In this document: in pieces, positions 15,133 to 23,381 of the stretch | Layout: each line of letters starts with the position of its first letter | How positions within the stretch are numbered: the stretch's first letter is position 1 | NCBI GenBank assembly: GCA_014879465.1 | Contig: JACSSA010000089.1 | Span: 1-33,915 of the forward strand | DNA: 33,915 bases | Direction of reading: 5' to 3' | From: Rhodothermales bacterium | Lineage (GTDB): Bacteria; Bacteroidota; Rhodothermia; Rhodothermales; BA12 | Notes under the pieces: generated by a model | The model's input: only the letters and a program-made list of their open reading frames with translations | The model's database searches: none | What the model was told of the DNA's origin: nothing | Position numbers and translations under genes: made by a program

Positions 15133-17109
15133 ATGACCCTCACTCCGTTCGACTGGGCGCTCGTCGTCGCCTACTTCCTGTTCTCGTTCGGCATCGCCAT
15201 CTACTACACGAAGCGGGCCGGGCAGAACACGTCCGAGTTCTTCCTCTCCGGGCGCGACATGCCGTGGTGGCTGGCCGGGACGAGCCTCGTGGCCACAACG
15301 TTCGCCGCCGACACGCCGCTGGCCGTGACCGAACTCGTCGCCAAAAACGGCATCGCGGGCAACTGGCTGTGGTGGAACGCGGTGGCGGGCCTCGTGCTCA
15401 CGGTGTTCTTCTTCGCCCGGCTCTGGCGGCGCGCGGGCATCCTCACCGACGTCGAGTTTGTGGAGTTGCGCTACGACGGCAAGGCGGCGGCGGCGCTGCG
15501 CGGCCTCAAAGCCGTGTATTTCGGCCTGTTCATCAACGTCATCATCATCGGCTGGGTCAACCTCGCGATGGAGAAGGTGATGTCGGTGCTGTTTCCGAGC
15601 CTGACGCTCTTCGGGCACGCCTCGTTCAACATCGCGGGGTTTGAGTTCTCGGCGCACCTGCTGCTCGTGGCGCTGCTCACGCTGATGGTGGCCGTCTACT
15701 CGCTGCTCTCGGGCCTGTGGGGCGTGTCGGTGACGGACGTCTTCCAGTTTGCGATTGCGATGGTGGGCTGCTTCGTGCTGGCGTGGTTCGTGCTCGACGA
15801 TCCGCGGGTGGGCGGCATCGCGGGCCTGAAGGCGCAACTGCCCGCCGACACCTTCCGCCTCTTCCCCCGAATCGGCGCGCAAACCGCCGGCCAGACGGCC
15901 ACGCAGGTGGGCGTGCTCGCGCTCACCGTGCCCGCGTTCATCGCCTACATCGGCGTGCAATGGTGGGCGTCGTGGTACCCGGGTTCCGAGCCGGGCGGCG
16001 GCGGCTACGCGGCCCAGCGGATGATGTCGGCCAAAGACGAGCGCCACTCGATGTTCGCGGCGCTGTGGTTCGCCGTAGCGCACATCTGCCTGCGCCCGTG
16101 GCCGTGGATCATCACCGCCCTCGGCAGCCTCGTGCTCTTTCCCAACCTCGCGGAAGCCGACAAGGGCAAGGGCTTCGTGATGGCCATCACCGAGACGCTC
16201 CCGTCGGGTCTCGTCGGGCTGCTCTTCGCCGCGTTCCTCGCCGCATTTATGTCCACCATCGCCACGCAGCTCAACTGGGGCGTGTCGTACCTCGTCAACG
16301 ACTTCTGGCGGCGGTTCGTCAAGCCGAAGTCCACGGAAAAGGAACTCGTCTTCACGTCGCGGTGGATGACGTTCGTCTTGGCCGTGGTTTCGGTGTTCGT
16401 GACGAGCAAGCTCGGCACCATCTCCGGCGCGTGGGCGCTCGTGCTGACGGCCTCGGCGGGCCTCGGCCTCGTGCTGATTCTGCGGTGGTACTGGTGGCGG
16501 CTCAACGCGTGGAGCGAACTCGTGGCGACGGTTTTCCCGCTGTTGCTGCTGGCCGTCTCCGGACTGTTCCACTTCGACCTGTCGGGGCCTGCCGGGATGC
16601 TGGTTTCGCAGATGCAGGCCAACCTCAGCCCGAAGGATTTCGCCGAGATCAACCTCGCGGCGGTGCCGCTGAGCGACCTGCTCACCAAGACGTTCCCGAT
16701 CAACCTGTTTGCCATCACCGCGCTCAACATTGCGGCGTGGCTGACGGCCACGTTCCTCACCCGCCCGACCTCCGCCGCCACGCTCGACCGATTCTACCGC
16801 CGCGTTCGTCCCGGCGGCAACGGCTGGAAGCCGGTAGCCGCACGTAACCCGGACATCCGCCCCACCGACAACCTCACGGCGCTATTTGTGGACTGGATCG
16901 CGGGCATTGCGCTCGTCTACGGCATCCTTTTGGCCGTGGGCGAATGGCTCTTCGGCTCGTTTGCGACGGGCGTCGGCTACGCCGCCGCTGCCGCCGTGGC
17001 AGGTTGGTGGCTGTGGCGCTCGCTGGCGAAGGTGCAGGGCGGGACGGTCGGCGAGGACGAGGCTTCCGCCGCGCCGGATGTCGGGCCGGTGCACGACTTC
17101 GTTCCGTAA
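15133..17109 (+). CDS. sodium:solute symporter (SSS family)
   Basis: The 658-residue membrane protein belongs to the SSS family (SGLT/PutP/PanF group), which uses the sodium gradient to import sugars, amino acids or other solutes. Visible landmarks: WALVVAYFLFSFGIAIYYTKRAG, SEFFLSGRDMPWWLAGTSLVATTFAADTPLAVTELV (helix 1 region), SGLWGVSVTDVFQFAIAMVG (helix 5 region) and FLAAFMSTIATQLNWGVSYLVNDFWRRF. About 14 hydrophobic helices are apparent, with a longer C-terminal part than PutP. The ATG at 15133 is chosen; the long open frame upstream is antisense to the lipoprotein gene. A small membrane protein follows 5 bp later. Confidence 0.92.
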   Translation: MTLTPFDWALVVAYFLFSFGIAIYYTKRAGQNTSEFFLSGRDMPWWLAGTSLVATTFAADTPLAVTELVAKNGIAGNWLWWNAVAGLVLTVFFFARLWRRAGILTDVEFVELRYDGKAAAALRGLKAVYFGLFINVIIIGWVNLAMEKVMSVLFPSLTLFGHASFNIAGFEFSAHLLLVALLTLMVAVYSLLSGLWGVSVTDVFQFAIAMVGCFVLAWFVLDDPRVGGIAGLKAQLPADTFRLFPRIGAQTAGQTATQVGVLALTVPAFIAYIGVQWWASWYPGSEPGGGGYAAQRMMSAKDERHSMFAALWFAVAHICLRPWPWIITALGSLVLFPNLAEADKGKGFVMAITETLPSGLVGLLFAAFLAAFMSTIATQLNWGVSYLVNDFWRRFVKPKSTEKELVFTSRWMTFVLAVVSVFVTSKLGTISGAWALVLTASAGLGLVLILRWYWWRLNAWSELVATVFPLLLLAVSGLFHFDLSGPAGMLVSQMQANLSPKDFAEINLAAVPLSDLLTKTFPINLFAITALNIAAWLTATFLTRPTSAATLDRFYRRVRPGGNGWKPVAARNPDIRPTDNLTALFVDWIAGIALVYGILLAVGEWLFGSFATGVGYAAAAAVAGWWLWRSLAKVQGGTVGEDEASAAPDVGPVHDFVP

Positions 17110-17114
17110 CCTCG

Positions 17115-17573
17115 ATGCGCTACATCGCCACGCTGGCCGCGCTTTGGCTCGCCGCCGAGGCGGCGCTTGTGCACCGCGCCGTCGGGCTGCTGAAGGCGCT
17201 GCCCTCACCGGGCACGCTTCCGGAGGCGGCGGTGCGGGACGCCTTGACCGGGTTCGACCGGGTGTACGACGCGGCGACGTGGGCCGCGTGGCTGGGCGCG
17301 GCGGCGCTGCTGGCGGTGGCCGTGCGAGCGGTGCGGCAGGGCAAGGCTCCGCGCTGGACGGTGTGGGTCGCGCCGGTGCTGCTCGTGGCCGTGCGGGCCG
17401 TGTTGGCGTTTCACGTCGGCGATTTTCGCGTCCATGTGGCGCAGGAGCAGGGCGTGTGGAGCGGCGGCGCGCCGGTGGGCGATGTGCTGGCCGTCGGGAT
17501 GGCCGCGCTCGTGGCCGTCGGGGCAGGCATTTGGGCATGGATGCGGACGATCCGTTCCACCGTTGGAACGTAG
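17115..17573 (+). CDS. small membrane protein, function unknown
   Basis: The 152-residue product has three or four hydrophobic stretches (about residues 2-16, 54-73, 84-99 and 122-144) and no recognised motif. Its ATG lies 5 bp after the symporter stop, so it is almost certainly co-transcribed and perhaps translationally coupled, but nothing shows that it is a transporter subunit. Codon use has the expected G/C-rich third positions. Confidence 0.68.
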   Translation: MRYIATLAALWLAAEAALVHRAVGLLKALPSPGTLPEAAVRDALTGFDRVYDAATWAAWLGAAALLAVAVRAVRQGKAPRWTVWVAPVLLVAVRAVLAFHVGDFRVHVAQEQGVWSGGAPVGDVLAVGMAALVAVGAGIWAWMRTIRSTVGT

Positions 17574-17577
17574 GCCG

Positions 17578-17585
17578 TACCTTGC
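17578..17585 (+). promoter_or_regulatory. candidate -7 box for the threonine ammonia-lyase gene
   Basis: TACCTTGC, a near match to TAnnTTTG, starts 5 bp after the upstream stop codon and ends 17 bp before the ATG at 17603. It allows separate transcription from the symporter unit. Confidence 0.3.
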
Positions 17586-17602
17586 AGCATCTCGCCCGAC
17601 CG

Positions 17603-18859
17603 ATGTCTGAAACCGTTGCCCTCGACCCTTCCGTGACCCTTGCCGACGTTCAGGCGGCCCGTACCCGCCTGAACGGCCTCGTGCTCGACACGCCGGTCGT
17701 GCCGGACACACGGCTGTCGGAGCGCACGGGGGCGAACGTCTTTCTGAAGGCCGAGTGCATGCAGCGGTCGGGCGCGTTCAAGGTGCGCGGCGCCTTCAAC
17801 CGCCTGCTCACGATGCCCGACGACGAGCGGCGGCGCGGCGTGATCGCGCAGAGCGCCGGCAACCACGCGCAGGGCGTGGCCCTTGCCGCCCGCCACCTCG
17901 GCATCCCGGCGGTGATCGTGATGCCCGAGCACGCGCCGCTCACGAAGGTCGTCGCCACCCGCCGCCTCGGCGCGGAGGTCATCCTCTCGGGCGATACGTT
18001 CGACGCCTGCTCGGAGAAAGCCGCGGAAGTGCAGGCCGAGCGCGGCCTCACGCTCGTCCACCCGTTCGACGACCCGGCGGTGATCGCGGGGCAGGGCACG
18101 CTGGGGATGGAACTGCTCGACGTGCTTCCCGAAGTCGATCTTGTGGTCGTGCCCGTGGGCGGCGGCGGGCTGATCTCGGGCATCGCCACGGCGATGAAGG
18201 CGCTGCGGCCGTCGGTGCGGATCGTGGGCGTGCAGGCCGAACGCAACGCCGCCACGGCCCGCAGTTTCGCCGAAGGCCATCCGGTGACGGTCTCGGGCGG
18301 ACGAAGCCTCGCCGACGGCCTCGCCGTCAAGAAGCCGGGACGCCTCACCCTCCCGATCATCCAGCAGCTCGTCGACGACATGGTGACGGTCTCGGAGGAC
18401 GACATCGCCGCCGGCATCGCCCACGCGGCGATGCACCCTAAGCTCGTGACCGAAGGCGCGGGTGCGGCGGGCCTCGCGGCGCTGCTGGCCGGAAAGATCG
18501 CGGTTGCGCCGGGGCAGACGGTGGCCACGCCGCTGTGCGGCGGCAACATCGACGCCAACATCCTCGCCCGCGTGCTCGAAACCGTGCTCGTGCGCCAAGG
18601 GCACTACCTGCTCCTCAAGCTCACCGTCGAAGACCGCCCCGGCGAACTGGCCAAGCTCGTCGAGGTGATCGCCGCCACAGGGGCCAACGTGGTGGAGGTG
18701 CTGCACCGCCGCGCCGCGTGGCTCGTGCCGCTCGACCGTGCCGGGCTGGAGCTGGTGCTGGAAGTCAAGGACGATGCCCACGCCGACACGGTCGTGGCGA
18801 CGCTGCGGGACACCGGCTATCCGGTGGCGACGGGGGCGGCGCACGTCTGGCCGACCTGA
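17603..18859 (+). CDS. ilvA: threonine ammonia-lyase with C-terminal ACT domain
   Basis: A PLP enzyme that deaminates threonine to 2-oxobutanoate, the first step towards isoleucine. The 418-residue product has the PLP lysine K60 in SGAFKVRGAFN, the substrate loop SAGNHAQG, the phosphate-binding VGGGGL and LCGGNIDANIL. A single ACT-type domain follows (about 330-410: LLLKLTVEDRPGELAKLVEVIAATGANVVEV), typical of the shorter TdcB/IlvA type that may be tuned by amino acids. The ATG at 17603 is well supported; the long open frame before it runs through the neighbouring genes. The serine/threonine specificity is not proven by sequence. Confidence 0.92.
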   Translation: MSETVALDPSVTLADVQAARTRLNGLVLDTPVVPDTRLSERTGANVFLKAECMQRSGAFKVRGAFNRLLTMPDDERRRGVIAQSAGNHAQGVALAARHLGIPAVIVMPEHAPLTKVVATRRLGAEVILSGDTFDACSEKAAEVQAERGLTLVHPFDDPAVIAGQGTLGMELLDVLPEVDLVVVPVGGGGLISGIATAMKALRPSVRIVGVQAERNAATARSFAEGHPVTVSGGRSLADGLAVKKPGRLTLPIIQQLVDDMVTVSEDDIAAGIAHAAMHPKLVTEGAGAAGLAALLAGKIAVAPGQTVATPLCGGNIDANILARVLETVLVRQGHYLLLKLTVEDRPGELAKLVEVIAATGANVVEVLHRRAAWLVPLDRAGLELVLEVKDDAHADTVVATLRDTGYPVATGAAHVWPT

Positions 18860-18934
18860 ACGAGCAAGGGACGAGCGAACGTTTGCGGCGTTGGCGCATT
18901 GCAACGCAATCCACGAGCCTTTACCCTTGCTCCG

Positions 18935-19492
18935 ATGCGTCTACTTCTTCTCCTTCCCGTGCTCGCCCTGGCCGCCTGCCAAGAGGCCCCCACGCTGGCC
19001 CGAACCGTTTCCGCGCCCACCGAGGCCTCGGCTGTTCTCAACGCGCCCGAACCGGAAGGCACGGTGGCCACGCCCGATACGTCGCATCTGGCCCCGGCAA
19101 CGGTGGACGCCAGCCTGCCGGTGGCGACGGTCTGGAAGACGCCCGCATGCGGCTGTTGCGCGGCGTGGATTGCCCACCTGCGAAGCGCCGGTTTTCGCGT
19201 CGACGTGCGCGACACGCTCGACCTTGCCCCGATCAAACTGGAAACCGGCGTGCCTTCGGGACTGGGATCGTGCCACACGGCGCGCATCGGCGATTATGTG
19301 GTGGAAGGCCACGTCCCTGCCGACGACATCAAGCGTCTTCTGGCCGAGAGGCCGTCGGGCGTGAAGGGGATCGCCGTGCCGGGCATGCCGACCGGGTCGC
19401 CGGGGATGGAGGTGCCGGGCCGTCCGGCGGATCCGTACGACGTGATCGCGTTTGGCGACGGCGGACAAACCGTCTTCGCGTCGCATCGGTAA
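18935..19492 (+). CDS. DUF411 metal-binding lipoprotein
   Basis: The 185-residue product has a lipoprotein signal MRLLLLLPVLALAAC (lipid C15), a Thr/Pro/Ala-rich linker to about residue 60, then a complete DUF411 domain: TVWKTPACGCCAAW (C72, C74, C75), GLGSCHTARIGDYVVEGHVP (C113, H114, H126), and IAVPGMPTGSPGME (M151, M158). The Cys/His/Met set suggests copper binding, and DUF411 proteins often sit near copper-resistance genes, although none is here. The ATG at 18935 places the signal correctly. A TACCCTTG box (18922-18929) is only 5 bp upstream, again suggesting a very short leader. Confidence 0.87.
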   Translation: MRLLLLLPVLALAACQEAPTLARTVSAPTEASAVLNAPEPEGTVATPDTSHLAPATVDASLPVATVWKTPACGCCAAWIAHLRSAGFRVDVRDTLDLAPIKLETGVPSGLGSCHTARIGDYVVEGHVPADDIKRLLAERPSGVKGIAVPGMPTGSPGMEVPGRPADPYDVIAFGDGGQTVFASHR

Positions 19493-19580
19493 TTGCGGGT
19501 CGCCGGATTTCGGTTGCCGCGTTCAGATGAGAGACGACCGCCCGGCGTCGCGTGAAAACCGTCGCGCTGGGACGACCGCC

Positions 19581-19611
19581 CGTAGAGACGCCCCACTGGG
19601 GCGTCTCTACG
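19581..19611. repeat. perfect 14-bp palindrome in an intergenic spacer
   Basis: Arms CGTAGAGACGCCCC (19581-19594) and GGGGCGTCTCTACG (19598-19611) pair without mismatch around an ACT loop. No T-tract follows. The spacer also carries a 12-bp direct repeat, GACGACCGCCCG, at 19533-19544 and 19571-19582, whose second copy touches the palindrome. The CGTAGAG/CTCTACG outer arms also occur in the hairpin at 2496-2513. It may be a small repeat family (REP- or MITE-like) or a bidirectional hairpin. Confidence 0.7.
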
Positions 19612-19712
19612 TCGGATTGGCGGCGTTCGGTCGATGCCACGCCCACCGGCGCGCCGTATCCTACGCCTTCCGGCCACCGGGCCTCGGCGGCTGGCAACCT
19701 TTCACCCTCCCT

Positions 19713-21779
19713 ATGTCTGCGCCCCCGCCCGTCGTTCCGCCCGAAACCGACCTGCCCGAGTTCACCGTCAAGGCCATCGTGCTGGGCCTCGTGCTCGCCG
19801 CCGTACTCGGCGCGGCCAACGCCTACCTCGGCCTCAAGGTCGGGATGACCGTGAGCGCGTCCATCCCCGCCGCCGTCGTGTCGATGGGGGTGCTCCGGCT
19901 GTTCAAGACGTCCAACATCCTCGAAAACAACCTCGTGCAGACGAGCGCGAGCGCGGGCGCGGCGGTGGCGGCGGGTATCATCTTCACCCTGCCGGCGCTT
20001 CTGCTGATGGGCTACTGGCAGGCGTTTCCGTTCGGCGCGGTGATGGCGATTGCGGCGCTCGGCGGCGTGCTCGGCGTGCTCTTCACCATCCCGATGCGGC
20101 GGGCGCTGCTCATCGAACGACCGCTGACGTTTCCCGAGGGCGTGGCCACCGGCGAGGTGCTGAAGGCGGGCGAGGAGCGCGGCGCAGGCGTCAAAGCGAT
20201 CCTCGTGGCGGCGCTGGCGGCAGCGGCGTTCAAGGTGAGCCAGACGGGCTTGAAGATCGCTGCGGCGAGCGCGGGCTACGGCGTGCAGGCCGGACGCAGC
20301 GTGTTCGGCATCGGGACGGATCTCGGCGTGGCGCTGCTGGCCGTGGGGTACATCGTCGGGCTGAACATCGGCGTGCTGGTGGCGGGCGGCGGCGCGCTCG
20401 CGTGGCTCGTCGGGATTCCGCTGTGGATGGCGACGGCCTCTCCCGCCGACTACGCCGCCGTGGTGGGCGAGGCCACGGGCTACGACGCGGCCTTCGAGGT
20501 GTGGAGCGCGCAGATTCGCTACCTCGGCGTGGGCGCGATGGTGGTGGGCGGCCTGTGGGCCATCGTGAGCCTGCTCGGCCCGATCCGCGACGGCGTTCGT
20601 TCGTCGATCCGCACACTTCGGGAGGCGCGGGCCGCGCGGGCGTCGGGCGAGGCGGCGGTGCTCGCGCCGCGCACCGAGCGCGACGTGCCCATCGTGTACG
20701 TCCTCGGCGGGGCGCTGGCGCTGGCGGTGCCGCTGTTCGTGCTGTTCTTCAGCCTGATTCGCCAAGACGCGCTCGGCATCACGAGCAGCCTCTACTGGCC
20801 CACCATCGCGATGGCCGTCGTGTTTTCGCTGGTGGCGGGCTTCCTGTTTTCGAGCGTCGCCGGGTACATGGCGGGCCTCGTCGGGTCGTCCAACAACCCG
20901 GTTTCAGGCATCACCATCGCCACGATTTTGTCGATTTCGGGCTTGTTGCTCGTCGTGCTCGGCAGCCAGATCGACTTCGCCGTCGACACCGCGCAGGCGG
21001 CGGCCGCGGCGGCGACCGCCGTGCTCGTCGGCGCGGTCGTGTGCACGGCGGCGGCCATCGGCGGCGACAACCTCCAAGACCTCAAGGCCGGGCAGATCGT
21101 GGGCGCGACGCCGTGGAAGCAGCAGGTGATGCTGATGCTCGGCGCGGTGGCGGGGGCGCTGGTGATGGGGCCGGTGCTGCAACTACTGTTCGACGCGTAC
21201 GGCCTCGGCGACGTGCTGCCGCGCCCGGGAATGGACCCGCGCGAGGCGCTTCAAGCGCCGCAGGCGACGCTCATGGCCAGCGTGGCGCGGGGCGTGCTCG
21301 GCGGCAGCCTGCCGTGGGGGATGATCGGCATCGGCGCGGTGGTGGCCGTCGTCTTGATTGCGATCGACGAGACGGTGCTGGCCCGCCGCGAGGCGCGGCT
21401 GTCGGCGCAGGGCGTCCAGGGGGCGTTCCGCGCGCCGATCCTCGCCGTGGCCGTGGGGATGTACCTGCCGCTGGAAGTGTCCGTCCCGATTTTCCTCGGC
21501 GGCCTCGTCACCTACGCCGTCAACCGGACGTTGGCGCGGCGGCAGGCGTCCGAGGCCGAGCGGTCGGCGAGCGAGCGGCGCGGGCTGCTCTTCGCCTCCG
21601 GCATCATCACGGGCGAAGCGCTTGTGGGCATCCTCTTGGCCATCCCGTTCGCCATCTACCAAACCACCGACGTGTTCGCCGTGTCGGGCATGCCCGGTGC
21701 GCTCCAAACGCTGCTCGGCCTTGCCGGCGCAGGCGCGTTCCTCGCATGGATCTACCGCGTTGCCGCCGGACGCTCGTAA
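19713..21779 (+). CDS. OPT family oligopeptide transporter
   Basis: The 688-residue integral membrane protein has about 14-16 helices and OPT landmarks: PEFTVKAIVLGLVLAAVLGAANAYLGLKVGMTVSASIPAAV, NNLVQTSASAGAAVAAGIIFTLPAL, LTFPEGVATGEVLKAG, GSSNNPVSGITIATI and GDNLQDLKAGQIVGATPWKQQ. The family carries oligopeptides or metal-chelator conjugates by proton coupling; the substrate cannot be read here. The ATG at 19713 is preferred, since the frame upstream crosses the palindrome-bearing spacer. It converges on the low-GC island that starts after its stop. Confidence 0.92.
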   Translation: MSAPPPVVPPETDLPEFTVKAIVLGLVLAAVLGAANAYLGLKVGMTVSASIPAAVVSMGVLRLFKTSNILENNLVQTSASAGAAVAAGIIFTLPALLLMGYWQAFPFGAVMAIAALGGVLGVLFTIPMRRALLIERPLTFPEGVATGEVLKAGEERGAGVKAILVAALAAAAFKVSQTGLKIAAASAGYGVQAGRSVFGIGTDLGVALLAVGYIVGLNIGVLVAGGGALAWLVGIPLWMATASPADYAAVVGEATGYDAAFEVWSAQIRYLGVGAMVVGGLWAIVSLLGPIRDGVRSSIRTLREARAARASGEAAVLAPRTERDVPIVYVLGGALALAVPLFVLFFSLIRQDALGITSSLYWPTIAMAVVFSLVAGFLFSSVAGYMAGLVGSSNNPVSGITIATILSISGLLLVVLGSQIDFAVDTAQAAAAAATAVLVGAVVCTAAAIGGDNLQDLKAGQIVGATPWKQQVMLMLGAVAGALVMGPVLQLLFDAYGLGDVLPRPGMDPREALQAPQATLMASVARGVLGGSLPWGMIGIGAVVAVVLIAIDETVLARREARLSAQGVQGAFRAPILAVAVGMYLPLEVSVPIFLGGLVTYAVNRTLARRQASEAERSASERRGLLFASGIITGEALVGILLAIPFAIYQTTDVFAVSGMPGALQTLLGLAGAGAFLAWIYRVAAGRS

Positions 21780-22016
21780 CGAAACCGCCGGGCGTTGTTC
21801 GGCGTGCTGTGCTTCGGGATACCGCCTTGATGTCCGACTTGCTTCATTCAAGAAGACGATCCAAGTGTCTTTGGGCTGGTGGAACCTTCACCTGATGGCT
21901 GTGCCTTGAGCAAGGCCCGCCATCACTGCTCGTGGGGAAAGGTGTTTTCAAAAGAGGGAGAAGTCGTATACCCACGAACTTTTTAGTAGACCATATCCAA
22001 TCCTGGACTCGGAACT
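21780..22016. other. spacer at the left edge of the low-GC island
   Basis: No gene is seen in this 237-bp stretch. Composition falls from host-like GC near 21800 to AT-rich by about 21950. It holds small inverted repeats (CCTTG-AG-CAAGG at 21904-21915, CTTG/CAAG at 21838-21852) and an AT-rich CTTTTTAGTAG region before the methyltransferase start, where its promoter should lie. The exact island border cannot be fixed by eye, and no flanking direct repeat was found. Confidence 0.5.
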
Positions 22017-23381
22017 ATGTCTCGCATGACACATGACGACCTGACTGCTATTAGTCTATTCAGTGGAGGAGGGATTGGTGATCTCGGCTTGAGGCAGGCA
22101 GGTGTTGAGACCTTGTTAATGAACGAGATCGTTCCTGAGCGCGCCTTAATGGCATCTGCTAATTTCCCAGACAGTCTTGTTGTTGCTCAAGATATTTATC
22201 ATGTCATTGATCAAATTAAGTCAGAAGCAATACGGCTTCTTAATGGGCGAGAGCTGTTTATGATTTTGGCGACTCCTCCATGTCAGGGAATGTCTGCCAA
22301 TGGAGCGGGAAAGATGCTGAGTAATTATCGAAAGGGTCTTCGGCCTCGTCTTGATCCTCGAAACCAACTCATTTTGCCCGCTCTGTCGCTCGTGAAAGAT
22401 TTGCGCCCAAAATGGTTTGTGATTGAAAACGTCACATCTATGCGCAATACCTTAATCGAGTATAATGGTGAATTGAGACGCATCATTGATGTTGTGCGAG
22501 AGTTTTTATGTGATGAATACGAAGGTGAGTCCTATGATGTTCAGTTTGCTGACTACGGCATCCCTCAGCGTCGGAAGCGACTCATTACAATCTATACGCG
22601 AGATTCTGAGGTTAAGGCATGGCTTCGGGCATCGGGTAAGACCTTGCTTCCTACCCCGTCGCACTCTTCGAATACCGAGCCAAACAGGCTGCCATGGGTG
22701 ACACTGCGCGAGGCCATCGGGCATTTTCCTCCTCTTGATGCGCGTTCACTCGAGACAGCTACCGATCCCGAAGATCCGCTTCATACCGTCCCGATTTTAG
22801 ATGAGCGTAAGTATTGGTGGGTCGAACACACGCCTGAAGGAGAGACGGCCTTTTCGAATCAGTGTGTTGCTCCAGGCTGTGGTTTTCATAGCAATGCACG
22901 CCATGGAACTTCAAGAGTTGATGGCGTCAACCAATCGTTGAAGGACACTCCTATTTATTGCGAGAAATGCGGAAGCCTTCTTCCACGACCGTCCACCATT
23001 GATGCGGACGGCTCGATTCGCTTAATGTCGGGTTATACCAGTTCCTATAAGCGAATGAGGTGGGATGAACCGTCTTCGACGCTTACTCAGAATTTTATGT
23101 ACGCCTGCTCAGATAATAAGATACACCCATCTGAGAATCGTGTTTTGTCGATCTCTGAGGCACTTTCGATTCAGACCATATCAGAATATCATCTTGTGGT
23201 GCCAATGAAGCCTTCGGCTAAGAAGATCCCCTTAGGTCTTCTGAAGGATGTGATAGGTGAGAGTATACCGCCCCGATTTGTTGAGATTCTTGCCAGGCAT
23301 TTAATTGATATTCATAATCAAGACATGAAGCAAAATCATTCGTATCTGCATCAGGGATCACTATTTGATGTTGTTGTTTGA
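22017..23381 (+). CDS. C5-cytosine DNA methyltransferase (type II restriction-modification)
   Basis: Transfers methyl from S-adenosylmethionine to C5 of cytosine. The 454-residue product has the conserved motifs in order: I (SLFSGGGIGDLGL, 13-25), IV with catalytic C89 (ATPPCQGMS), VI (FVIENV, 134-139), VIII (GIPQRRKRL, 181-189) and X (VIGESIPPRF, 412-421). The target-recognition region (about 200-370) contains C283-x4-C288 and C315-x2-C318, a likely zinc site. GC is far below the neighbours (25 of 60 bases at 22141-22200), a sign of transfer. ATG at 22017 is used, with a second ATG at 22026. It converges on the nuclease gene with a 31-bp 3' overlap and presumably protects the genome from it. 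Target sequence unknown. Confidence 0.93.
   Translation: MSRMTHDDLTAISLFSGGGIGDLGLRQAGVETLLMNEIVPERALMASANFPDSLVVAQDIYHVIDQIKSEAIRLLNGRELFMILATPPCQGMSANGAGKMLSNYRKGLRPRLDPRNQLILPALSLVKDLRPKWFVIENVTSMRNTLIEYNGELRRIIDVVREFLCDEYEGESYDVQFADYGIPQRRKRLITIYTRDSEVKAWLRASGKTLLPTPSHSSNTEPNRLPWVTLREAIGHFPPLDARSLETATDPEDPLHTVPILDERKYWWVEHTPEGETAFSNQCVAPGCGFHSNARHGTSRVDGVNQSLKDTPIYCEKCGSLLPRPSTIDADGSIRLMSGYTSSYKRMRWDEPSSTLTQNFMYACSDNKIHPSENRVLSISEALSIQTISEYHLVVPMKPSAKKIPLGLLKDVIGESIPPRFVEILARHLIDIHNQDMKQNHSYLHQGSLFDVVV

Noticed and set aside
15046-16572. 508-codon open frame antisense to the symporter
   Set aside because: Mirror of a real membrane protein; composition dominated by Arg, His and Glu, with no recognisable motif.
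21853-21871. AAGAC-N9-GTCTT upstream of the methyltransferase as a second operator
   Set aside because: The arms match those at 24467-24480, but the spacer is 9 instead of 4 bases, the site is about 150 bp from the ATG, and 5-bp arms arise easily by chance.
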